Positions 1 through 4,716 of a DNA stretch of 7,339 bases are shown one piece after another. The translations under genes were made by a program, and so were the position numbers. The DNA is from Oscillospiraceae bacterium (lineage in GTDB: Bacteria; Bacillota; Clostridia; Oscillospirales; Oscillospiraceae): the NCBI GenBank assembly GCA_017409645.1, contig JAFQSI010000021.1, positions 1 through 7,339 of the forward strand, in the 5' to 3' direction. A model generated the notes under the pieces. The model worked only from the letters and a program-made list of their open reading frames with translations, searched no databases and was not told where the DNA came from. Within the stretch, counting starts at the first letter, position 1. Every line of letters starts with the position of its first letter.

Positions 1-1
1 C

Positions 2-151
2 ACAGGCAACTATGACATCAACGCGGTGCTGCCGTTCAACGCCGCCCTGATCCTTGCCGGACTGAGCGTGATATTGACCGTCATCGGCGGTCTGATCCCC
101 TCCAGAAAGGCCGCCCAGAAGGACCCCGTCATCGCACTGAGGACCGAATAA
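2..151 (+). CDS. ABC transporter permease, FtsX/MacB family (C-terminal fragment)
   Basis: This is the last 49 codons of a gene that begins left of the window; reading starts at base 2 and TAA lies at 149-151. The fragment holds a hydrophobic segment (about residues 14-33, rich in Leu, Ile and Val) that fits the final transmembrane helix of an FtsX-fold permease. It is followed by the tail GLIPSRKAAQKDPVIALRTE. In the family this tail has the form G-x-x-P-(A/S)-x-x-A-(A/S)-x-x-x-P-(I/V)-x-A-L-R-x-E and sits on the cytoplasmic side just after the last helix. Such permeases work with an ABC ATPase (LolCDE, MacB and Bce-type exporters), which would be expected upstream. The substrate cannot be told from this piece. 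A strong terminator follows 8 bases later, so this is the last gene of its operon. Confidence 0.85.
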   Translation, partial: TGNYDINAVLPFNAALILAGLSVILTVIGGLIPSRKAAQKDPVIALRTE

Positions 152-159
152 CATCCCCA

Positions 160-191
160 CCGCCGCGGCAAAGCCGCGGCGGTTTCGTTTT
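160..191 (+). terminator. Rho-independent terminator after the permease gene
   Basis: A perfect 10-bp GC-rich stem (CCGCCGCGGC at 160-169 with GCCGCGGCGG at 173-182) has an AAA loop and is followed by the T-rich tail TTTCGTTTT at 183-191. It ends the permease operon and separates it from the next promoter. Confidence 0.92.
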
Positions 192-201
192 CTGTGAATT
201 A

Positions 202-215
202 TTACCAAATGGTAA
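202..215. promoter_or_regulatory. Inverted-repeat candidate operator upstream of the flavo-diiron gene
   Basis: TTACCA-AA-TGGTAA is a perfect 6-2-6 dyad in the 40-base gap between the upstream terminator and the -35 box at 231. It lies about 50-65 bases upstream of the expected transcription start, a position more usual for an activator or accessory site than for a simple repressor. It does not match the Rex or PerR consensus that I know. That it binds a protein is inference. Confidence 0.35.
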
Positions 216-230
216 AAATTTGTATGCCCC

Positions 231-259
231 TTGCGTCATCGCCGAAAAAATGGTATACT
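231..259 (+). promoter_or_regulatory. Sigma-70-type promoter of the flavo-diiron gene
   Basis: The -35 box TTGCGT (231-236), an exact 17-base spacer and the -10 box TATACT (254-259) place the start of transcription near 266. This gives a leader of about 26 bases ending in a strong SD. It is the only good promoter between the terminator and the start codon, so the gene is probably transcribed on its own. Confidence 0.8.
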
Positions 260-291
260 GACCCAAGAAACAGAATTCAGGAGGTACAAGC

Positions 292-1443
292 ATGTTCATT
301 ACCAATGATATCCGCTATGTCGGCGTCAACGACCATCAGGTGGACCTGTTCGAGGGTCAGTATGTGGTCCCCAACGGCATGAGCTATAATTCCTACGTCA
401 TTCTCGACGAGAAGGTGGCCGTCATGGACACCGTGGACCAGAACTTCGGCGAGGAGTGGCTGGGCAACATCCGCGCCGAGCTGGATGGCCGGAAGCCCGA
501 CTATCTGGTGGTCCACCACATGGAGCCCGACCACTCCGCCAACATCGACGTGTTCCTGAAGGCTTACCCCGAGGTCACCGTCGTCTCCTCTGCCAAGGCC
601 TTCGCCATGATGAAGCAGTTCTTCGGCACCGATTACGCGGACCGCCGCGTCGTTGTGGGCGAGGGCGACACCCTGTCCCTGGGCAAGCACGTTCTGACCT
701 TCGTCACCGCCCCCATGGTCCACTGGCCCGAGGTCATCGTCAGCTATGATTCCTGCGACAAGGTCCTCTTCTCCGCCGACGGCTTCGGCAAGTTCGGCGC
801 GCTGGATGTGGAGGAGGACTGGGCCTGCGAGGCCCGCCGGTACTACATCGGCATCGTGGGCAAGTACGGCATGCAGACCCAGAAGCTGCTGCAGAAGGCC
901 GCCGGCCTGGATATCGCCATCATCTGCCCCCTCCACGGTCCCGTGCTGACCGAGGATCTGGGCTACTACATCAATCTGTACGACATCTGGTCCGGCTACA
1001 AGGTGGAGTCCGAGGGCGTGGTCATCGCCTACACCAGCGTCTACGGCCACACCAAGGCCGCGGTTCGGCTGCTGGAGCAGAAGCTTCTGGAAAACGGCTG
1101 CCCCAAGGTGGTCGTCAACGACCTGGCCCGCTGCGACATGGCCGAGGCCGTGGAGGATGCCTTCCGCTACGGCAAGCTGGTCCTGGCCACCACCACCTAC
1201 AACGGCGACGTGTTCCCCTTCATGAAGGAGTTCATCCACCACCTGACCGAGCGCAGCTATCAGAACCGGACCATCGGCCTGATGGAGAACGGCACCTGGA
1301 CCCCCACCGCCGCCAAGACCATGGTCAAGATGCTCGAGGGCAGCAAGAACCTGACCTTCTGCGAAAACACCGTCAAGATCCTCTCCGCCCTGTCTGACGA
1401 CTCCCGGGCTCAGATCGAGGCTCTGGCAAAGGAGCTTGCATAA
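292..1443 (+). CDS. A-type flavo-diiron protein (FprA/ROO family), O2/NO reductase
   Basis: This cytoplasmic enzyme reduces O2 to water and/or NO to N2O, protecting anaerobes from oxygen and nitrosative stress. It usually takes electrons from rubredoxin or a similar donor. The 383-residue length is typical for the minimal two-domain class A form. Residues 1-240 form the metallo-beta-lactamase-fold diiron domain. It carries the HxExDH motif (H76, E78, D80, H81) and the further expected ligands H144 (in MVHWPE), D163 (in SADGFG) and H215 (in PLHGPV), so the diiron site looks complete. Residues about 243-383 form a flavodoxin-like FMN domain with the phosphate-binding loop TSVYGHT (248-254). No rubredoxin or flavin reductase domain is fused, so a separate partner is needed and none is in the window. 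The ATG is set by AGGAGG at 279-284, 7 bases upstream. O2 versus NO preference cannot be read from the sequence. Confidence 0.95.
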   Translation: MFITNDIRYVGVNDHQVDLFEGQYVVPNGMSYNSYVILDEKVAVMDTVDQNFGEEWLGNIRAELDGRKPDYLVVHHMEPDHSANIDVFLKAYPEVTVVSSAKAFAMMKQFFGTDYADRRVVVGEGDTLSLGKHVLTFVTAPMVHWPEVIVSYDSCDKVLFSADGFGKFGALDVEEDWACEARRYYIGIVGKYGMQTQKLLQKAAGLDIAIICPLHGPVLTEDLGYYINLYDIWSGYKVESEGVVIAYTSVYGHTKAAVRLLEQKLLENGCPKVVVNDLARCDMAEAVEDAFRYGKLVLATTTYNGDVFPFMKEFIHHLTERSYQNRTIGLMENGTWTPTAAKTMVKMLEGSKNLTFCENTVKILSALSDDSRAQIEALAKELA

Positions 1444-1448
1444 ATGCC

Positions 1449-1477
1449 ATGCGCCCGGGACTCCGGGCGCATTTTTT
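1449..1477 (+). terminator. Rho-independent terminator after the flavo-diiron gene
   Basis: A 10-bp perfect stem (ATGCGCCCGG at 1449-1458 with CCGGGCGCAT at 1463-1472), a GACT loop and a run of six T (1472-1477). It begins 5 bases after the stop codon and makes the upstream gene monocistronic. Confidence 0.93.
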
Positions 1478-1488
1478 ACCTTGTAATG

Positions 1489-1497
1489 TGCTATAAT
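1489..1497 (+). promoter_or_regulatory. Extended -10 promoter for the following membrane-anchored protein gene
   Basis: TGC-TATAAT gives a perfect -10 hexamer (1492-1497) with the TGn extension at 1489-1491. No convincing -35 box lies 16-18 bases upstream, where the preceding terminator sits. Transcription would start near 1503-1505, so the in-frame ATG at 1496, inside the -10 box, cannot be the start codon. Confidence 0.65.
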
Positions 1498-1513
1498 GAA
1501 CGGGGTGATGCGA

Positions 1514-2647
1514 ATGAAACGAAAACTGATCATCGTCGGCGCGGTTTTTCTGGTGCTGATCCTGATTTTAACCTGCATATTCTTCTGGAAGGGCGGACAC
1601 CACGCGCTGTTCCTGGCGGATACGCTGGAGGACTGGCTGGATGCTGACACAGGCGCAGCCGCAGTGACCTTCCAGCTCCAGCGGCCGGACTACGCAGTCG
1701 ATCCGGACACCGGCCGGATCACGCCCCAGGTCGGGCAGCTCTCCCTGACCGCCGACGGCAGCTGGTGCGAATACGCCGACGAGCCCCTCTACTGCCTGAC
1801 TGCGGAGGGGATCAGTGCCTATTTCCGGGAGGGCATTGTCTGTCTGGACTCCGGAAAGGCCTATACCCTCCCCCAGCCGCCGGACCTGTCCGGGACTACC
1901 AAAAAGCTTCGGACCGGTCTGATCCTCTACGGCCGGGTGACGAAGGAGGGCGACACCTACACCGTCACCATGGATACGGAGGAGCTGGAGCTGACCGTCC
2001 TGATCACCGCGGACAAGACCCTGCGCTCCATCTCCGCCACGGCACTGCTCCCCGACGGTACCGCCCTCTCCGGCTCCGTGACGCCCCATGCGCCCGGCCC
2101 CGACGCCATCCCCCAGGCCGTGACCGATGCTCTGGTCCTGGCGCAGATGGAGCCGCCGACGCTCCTGACCGATCTTCTGGATGAGATCCTTCCCGCCCTC
2201 CGGAATCTGCTGCCCCTGTCCGGTGAGCTGACCCTGGGTGTGGAATGCGGGATCCTGGACCTGTCGGAGACGGCCGATTTCCGTCTGAACGGGAAAACGG
2301 CCGAGCTGGAGCGCAGGGGGATCATCGTCACCATCGATCTGCCGGAGGAATTCTCCGCCGCTGACCCCACCGCCCTGGCGCTGCTCCTGCTGCGAAACGG
2401 GGAATTCTCCCGGGAGGAGGGCTCCGCCGTCTTCCGGGTCCTGCTGCCGGCAGAGCCCACCAACGAGCTTTGCTCCGCGCTGGTGCCCCAGATCGCAGAT
2501 CTCGGAGTCACCTTCACGGAAAGCCAGGCCGTTCTGACCTTTGCGGAGGGGGCTCTGCGGACCATGTCGCTCCACGCCGACGGGACCGTCCCCTTCCTGT
2601 TCTCCCCACTCCCGGTATCCTTCCGGGCAGAATTGAACATCCCATAA
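1514..2647 (+). CDS. Membrane-anchored extracytoplasmic protein of unknown function
   Basis: I do not recognise this family. The ATG at 1514 is preferred over in-frame ATGs at 1496 and 1508. The first overlaps the -10 box and the second overlaps the SD-like GGGGTGAT (1502-1509), which is correctly spaced for 1514. From 1514 the protein has 377 residues. It starts with MKRK and then a hydrophobic helix (about residues 5-24), a signal peptide or signal anchor. A Cys at residue 21 is preceded by ILT, which is a poor lipobox, so it is probably not a lipoprotein. The remaining 350 residues look extracytoplasmic, with many short beta-type segments. Two loosely similar stretches begin GQLSLTADG and GELTLGVECG, hinting at two related beta-rich halves. 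This weakly resembles lipoprotein-carrier-like sheets and is a guess. The gene stands alone between a terminator and an intergenic repeat. Confidence 0.8.
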   Translation: MKRKLIIVGAVFLVLILILTCIFFWKGGHHALFLADTLEDWLDADTGAAAVTFQLQRPDYAVDPDTGRITPQVGQLSLTADGSWCEYADEPLYCLTAEGISAYFREGIVCLDSGKAYTLPQPPDLSGTTKKLRTGLILYGRVTKEGDTYTVTMDTEELELTVLITADKTLRSISATALLPDGTALSGSVTPHAPGPDAIPQAVTDALVLAQMEPPTLLTDLLDEILPALRNLLPLSGELTLGVECGILDLSETADFRLNGKTAELERRGIIVTIDLPEEFSAADPTALALLLLRNGEFSREEGSAVFRVLLPAEPTNELCSALVPQIADLGVTFTESQAVLTFAEGALRTMSLHADGTVPFLFSPLPVSFRAELNIP

Positions 2648-2675
2648 AAATCAGGCTCCCGAAAGGGAGCCTGAT
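2646..2675 (-). terminator. Rho-independent terminator, minus-strand orientation (distal copy)
   Basis: An 11-bp perfect stem (ATCAGGCTCCC at 2650-2660 with GGGAGCCTGAT at 2665-2675) has a GAAA loop on the plus strand. Read on the minus strand it is followed by TTTTT (complement of 2646-2650), so it is oriented to stop leftward transcription. On the plus strand the tail CCAGTCTG is not T-rich, and the hairpin may act only weakly for the gene ending at 2647. Stem and flanks are the same as in the hairpin at 2891-2920; only the 4-base loop differs. Confidence 0.75.
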
Positions 2676-2703
2676 CCAGTCTGTAAAGCCCCCTCAGAAC
2701 GCG

Positions 2704-2872
2704 CAAGGCGCCTTGGCTCTCCCTCTGGGAGAGCTGTCACGCGTCAGCGTGACTGAGAGGGTTATCGAATATTTGCGCTGCAAATATTCGATTTTTCCCG
2801 ATTTTCACGGAAAATCGGGAGGCCCTCTCCGACCTCGCTGCGCTCGGCACCTCTTCCATAGGGAGAGGCAAG
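2704..2872. repeat. Hairpin-rich intergenic repeat, MITE/REP-like
   Basis: About 170 bases hold nested inverted repeats and no gene. In order: palindrome CAAGGCGCCTTG (2704-2715); hairpin GCTCTCCC/GGGAGAGC (2716-2734); hairpin GTCACGC/GCGTGAC (2736-2753); GAGAGGG (2755-2761), which pairs with CCCTCTC (2823-2829); a 13-bp hairpin (2764-2776 with 2780-2792); an 11-bp hairpin (2796-2806 with 2810-2820); and a closing hairpin (2850-2857 with 2861-2868, one G-T pair). The two ends, each CTTG(G/C)CTCTCCCT inward to GAGAGGG, form imperfect terminal inverted repeats of about 50 bases. I recall similar CTCTCCC...GGGAGAG elements scattered between genes in gut Oscillospiraceae; mobility is inferred. 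Edges are approximate, and related sequence may extend to about 2682 and 2880. Confidence 0.7.
2764..2796 (+). terminator. Hairpin with T-run inside the repeat, possible plus-strand terminator
   Basis: A 13-bp perfect stem (ATCGAATATTTGC with GCAAATATTCGAT, GCT loop) is followed by TTTTT at 2792-2796. It could end transcripts from the gene closing at 2647, whose own adjacent hairpin lacks a plus-strand T-tract. The stem is AT-rich, so its strength is uncertain, and it may simply be part of the repeat's fold. Confidence 0.4.
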
Positions 2873-2890
2873 TAACTTTTTGACCAGTTG

Positions 2891-2920
2891 AAAAATCAGG
2901 CTCCCATTCGGGAGCCTGAT
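2891..2920 (-). terminator. Rho-independent terminator of the minus-strand GH3-like ORF
   Basis: An 11-bp perfect stem (ATCAGGCTCCC at 2895-2905 with GGGAGCCTGAT at 2910-2920) is followed on the minus strand by TTTTT (complement of 2891-2895). It lies 11 bases after the stop codon of the leftward ORF, the expected place for its terminator. It is the second copy of the hairpin at 2646-2675. Confidence 0.85.
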
Positions 2921-2931
2921 CCTTTATGATT

Positions 2932-3414
2932 TTAGCCGCCCAGATTCTGCAGGAACTTCTGCTTCATCTCAGCGCCGTATGCGGCGTAGCTGCCGCTGCG
3001 GAGCTTGTCGAAGCCATGCGCGATGGCCTCGTCCCAGCTCTGCTTCTCATGATTGACGAGAATGGGATAGTGGTTGACGTTGTTGGACATGTGGGCGTCA
3101 CGGTAATCCTGGCCGTTGCCGGGGAAATGCTTGGCGCAGCAGTAGACGCCGTCCGTCTCGTGCAGGCCGTCCATGAAGGCCTTGCCCATCTCGCCGACGA
3201 TCTCTGCGTCATTGCCGTAGGCACGGGACAGGACCTCCTCGCACTCCCAGTTGTAGGTGATGTCCACCACGGGGGCGAAGGCCATGTTGCAGGCGGTCAG
3301 CTGCCAGAACAGCTGGCCCACCTTCTCCTCGGGGGTCATGGCGGCGATGGTGCCTTCGACCCAGGCGATGTCCTCGTCGGACAGGTAATAGGGCTTTGCT
3401 CTCAAATCGACCAT
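2932..3414 (-). CDS. Shortened glycoside hydrolase family 3-like ORF, probably a gene remnant
   Basis: The ORF has 160 residues, against about 500 or more for the GH3 beta-N-acetylhexosaminidase-like enzymes it resembles. Residues 1-41 match the family N-terminus (SDEDIAWVE, MTPEEKVGQLF). Residues 42-114 jump straight to a later part of the barrel: CNMAFAPVVDI, then the loop KHFPGNGQDYRDAH (95-108), which carries the NagZ-type Asp-His pair (D106, H108). About 100 residues are therefore missing between them, including the core of the sugar-binding barrel. From about residue 115 the sequence no longer looks like GH3 and the region with the catalytic Asp nucleophile is absent. Hydrolase activity is not expected. 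Even so, no frame is broken, the ATG has AAAGGAAA upstream at a slightly long spacing (about 11 bases), and promoter and terminator are intact. It may be a decaying pseudogene or an expressed small protein. Family reading is from memory of conserved motifs. Confidence 0.65.
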   Translation of the reverse strand: MVDLRAKPYYLSDEDIAWVEGTIAAMTPEEKVGQLFWQLTACNMAFAPVVDITYNWECEEVLSRAYGNDAEIVGEMGKAFMDGLHETDGVYCCAKHFPGNGQDYRDAHMSNNVNHYPILVNHEKQSWDEAIAHGFDKLRSGSYAAYGAEMKQKFLQNLGG

Positions 3415-3464
3415 AGTGGTTCACGTTTCCTTTCTTCTGTGTTTCCACAAAATTTCACGATAAC

Positions 3465-3493
3465 ATTGTACCAGATGTGACACCCACTTTCAA
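3465..3493 (-). promoter_or_regulatory. Sigma-70-type promoter for the minus-strand GH3-like ORF
   Basis: On the minus strand, TTGAAA (3493-3488), a 17-base spacer and TACAAT (3470-3465), preceded by TGG as an extended -10, give a near-consensus promoter. Transcription would start near 3458, leaving a leader of about 44 bases. The good match suggests the shortened ORF is still transcribed. Confidence 0.72.
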
Positions 3494-3564
3494 TAGTTTC
3501 TTTTCCCTTTCCGTGTCCCAATTTGGCGATTTTATCCAAGTCTCCTTCCTTTTTCTGTCATTTC

Positions 3565-3593
3565 TTGACTTTTCGCCGGTTTTGACGTACCCT
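3565..3593 (+). promoter_or_regulatory. Weak promoter candidate for the YitT-like gene
   Basis: TTGACT (3565-3570) and TACCCT (3588-3593) are 17 bases apart. The -35 box is good, while the -10 box matches consensus at only three positions. It is the best candidate in the divergent 200-base gap 3415-3614, which otherwise holds only the opposite promoter and T-rich sequence. Confidence 0.4.
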
Positions 3594-3614
3594 TTCGGGA
3601 AAGGAGTGATCTTC

Positions 3615-4211
3615 ATGCGTATCAGAAATGTACTGCTGTCGGTGCTGGGCGGCGGGGTGCTGGCCTTCGGGCTGTACCATGTTCATTCCCTCTCGGGCGT
3701 CACCGAGGGCGGTGCCCTGGGTCTGACGCTGCTGCTGCAGCACTGGCTGGGCGTCTCCCCGGCCTGGTCGGGCCTGGTCATCAACTTCTGCTGCTACGCC
3801 TACGGGCTGCGGACCCTGGGACGGGGCTTTCTCGCCATGTCCGCCCTCTCCGGCGGCAGCTTTTCCCTGTTCTATGCCATTTTCGAGCGATCCCCCCGGC
3901 TCTGGCCGGAGCTTGCCCATATGCCGCTGGTTGCCGCCATTGTAGGCGCACTGTTCGTGGGTGTGGGCGTGGGACTCTGCGTCCGCGCAGGCGGCGCGCC
4001 CACGGGAGACGACGCCCTGGCCATGGGCCTGAGCCGCAGGTTCCATATCCCCATCGAGCGGGTGTACCTCATCACCGACCTGACGGTGCTGGCCCTCTCC
4101 CTGAGCTATCTGCCCCTGGGCCGGATCGCCTGCTCGGTGCTGACGGTGACGCTCTCCGGTAAAATCATCGGCATCATACAAAGATGCAAAACCGATCATT
4201 CGGTATCGTAG
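3615..4211 (+). CDS. YitT-like integral membrane protein (short form)
   Basis: A 198-residue very hydrophobic protein with about five or six membrane helices (roughly residues 5-22, 48-66, 72-92, 102-123, 149-168, 170-188). The conserved pattern GVTEGGALGLTLLL (28-41) followed by GVSP...NFCCYAYG, and the later RAGGAPTGDDALA (124-136), resemble the first and second halves of the YitT/DUF161 membrane domain. The usual soluble C-terminal DUF2179 domain of YitT proteins is absent, so this is a membrane-only variant. Function is unknown for the family; transport has been suggested. An in-frame GTG at 3477 would add 46 residues, but it lies upstream of the candidate promoter. ATG 3615 has AAGGAG (3601-3606) 8 bases before it. 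It appears to be transcribed alone: divergent from the GH3-like ORF and separated from blaI by a hairpin and a new promoter. Confidence 0.75.
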   Translation: MRIRNVLLSVLGGGVLAFGLYHVHSLSGVTEGGALGLTLLLQHWLGVSPAWSGLVINFCCYAYGLRTLGRGFLAMSALSGGSFSLFYAIFERSPRLWPELAHMPLVAAIVGALFVGVGVGLCVRAGGAPTGDDALAMGLSRRFHIPIERVYLITDLTVLALSLSYLPLGRIACSVLTVTLSGKIIGIIQRCKTDHSVS

Positions 4212-4235
4212 GGAACGGCCAAAGTGCCGTTCCCT
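4210..4235 (+). terminator. Hairpin at the end of the YitT-like gene, probable terminator
   Basis: A 10-bp perfect stem (AGGGAACGGC at 4210-4219 with GCCGTTCCCT at 4226-4235) overlaps the TAG stop codon. The tail GCATAGCTTTCC has few T residues, so termination may be incomplete. Part of the stem (GGGAAC, 4211-4216) could also pair with GTTCCC at 4269-4274. Confidence 0.55.
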
Positions 4236-4248
4236 GCATAGCTTTCCG

Positions 4249-4264
4249 GAATTCTTAAGAATTC
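4249..4264. repeat. Perfect 16-bp palindrome upstream of the blaI promoter
   Basis: GAATTCTTAAGAATTC reads the same on both strands and ends 10 bases before the -35 box. Its sequence is unrelated to the two CTACA/TGTAG dyads downstream, so it is not another BlaI operator of the same type. It could bind a second regulator or be part of the upstream terminator region; nothing in the sequence decides this. Confidence 0.6.
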
Positions 4265-4274
4265 TGAAGTTCCC

Positions 4275-4303
4275 TTGACAATTCGTTCTACAGCCTGTAG
4301 AAT
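4275..4303 (+). promoter_or_regulatory. Strong sigma-70-type promoter of the blaI-blaR1-like operon
   Basis: A consensus -35 box TTGACA (4275-4280), a 17-base spacer and TAGAAT (4298-4303) predict a start near 4309-4310. The -10 box and spacer lie inside operator 1 and the start region abuts operator 2, the arrangement expected for a promoter shut off by a bound repressor. Confidence 0.88.
4286..4302. promoter_or_regulatory. BlaI-type operator 1
   Basis: TTCTACAGCCTGTAGAA is a perfect 8-1-8 dyad with the CTACA/TGTAG half-sites typical of BlaI/MecI operators. It covers most of the promoter spacer and the -10 box, so repressor bound here would block RNA polymerase. The likely ligand is the repressor encoded directly downstream. 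Confidence 0.85.
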
Positions 4304-4312
4304 ATCAGTACA

Positions 4313-4329
4313 TTCTACACCGTGTAGAA
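4313..4329. promoter_or_regulatory. BlaI-type operator 2
   Basis: TTCTACACCGTGTAGAA is a second perfect 8-1-8 dyad, its centre 27 bases from that of operator 1. It shares TTCTACA/TGTAGAA with operator 1 and differs only in the central bases. It lies in the leader just after the expected transcription start and before the SD. Confidence 0.85.
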
Positions 4330-4347
4330 CAGAAAGGAGCGATCCAT

Positions 4348-4713
4348 ATGACCGACATCACCATGGGCGCGGTGGAGAGCCGCTTCGCCCGCCTGATCTG
4401 GGACAACGAGCCCATCACCGCCGCAGAGCTGGCCCGGCTAGCGGACCGGGAGCTGAAATGGAAGAAGACCACCGCCTACACGGCCCTAAAGCGGCTGTGC
4501 GAAAAGGGCATCTTCCGCAACGACAGCGGCGTCGTGACCTCGGTGCTGTCCTTCGGCGAATACCAGTCCCGCCAGAGCCGCCGGTTTCTCGAGGACAACT
4601 GCGGCGGCAGTCTGCCGGTGTTCCTGGCAGCCTTTACCAAAAAGGGGGACCTGAGCCGGGAGGATCTGGCCGAGATCCGCAGGATGCTCGACGACTACGA
4701 ACGGGAGGTGTGA
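4348..4713 (+). CDS. blaI: BlaI/MecI/CopY-family transcriptional repressor
   Basis: A 121-residue dimeric winged-helix repressor, the family's usual length. The N-terminal domain (about residues 6-65) begins GAVESRFARLIWDNEPITAAELA. Its recognition helix is KKTTAYTALKRLCEKG (39-54), close to the family signature T-x-Y-T-x-L-x-R-L-x-x-K-G. The C-terminal part (about 70-121) contains FLAAFTKKGDLSREDLAEIRRML, the expected dimerisation helices; BlaR1-dependent inactivation in the family occurs near the start of this part. The ATG is supported by AAGGAG (4334-4339), 8 bases upstream. It should bind the two dyads at 4286-4302 and 4313-4329 and repress its own operon. The M56 gene starts 3 bases after the stop codon, so the two are co-translated. 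The symbol is by family; no beta-lactam link is shown. Confidence 0.92.
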   Translation: MTDITMGAVESRFARLIWDNEPITAAELARLADRELKWKKTTAYTALKRLCEKGIFRNDSGVVTSVLSFGEYQSRQSRRFLEDNCGGSLPVFLAAFTKKGDLSREDLAEIRRMLDDYEREV

Positions 4714-4716
4714 ACC

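Noticed and set aside
277..1650. Long minus-strand open frame (457 codons) opposite the flavo-diiron gene
   Set aside because: It lies antisense to an unmistakable enzyme with complete metal-ligand motifs. Its translation is a low-complexity run of Gly, Val, His, Leu and Ala typical of the complement of GC-rich codons, and it crosses two terminators and a promoter.
1568..2706. Two minus-strand open frames opposite the membrane-anchored protein gene
   Set aside because: The plus-strand frame has promoter, SD, start and hydrophobic N-terminus. The antisense frames have none of these and show biased composition.
2690..2880. CRISPR array
   Set aside because: The repeats here are inverted, of differing sequence and not separated by regular spacers; they form nested hairpins.
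2470..2883. Plus-strand open frame running through the end of the membrane protein gene into the repeat
   Set aside because: It overlaps a better frame and then reads through hairpins and the intergenic repeat; no SD or family match.
3477..3614. 46-residue N-terminal extension of the YitT-like protein from a GTG
   Set aside because: The GTG has no SD and lies upstream of the likely promoter. ATG 3615 has AAGGAG at ideal spacing and gives the normal YitT-like N-terminus.
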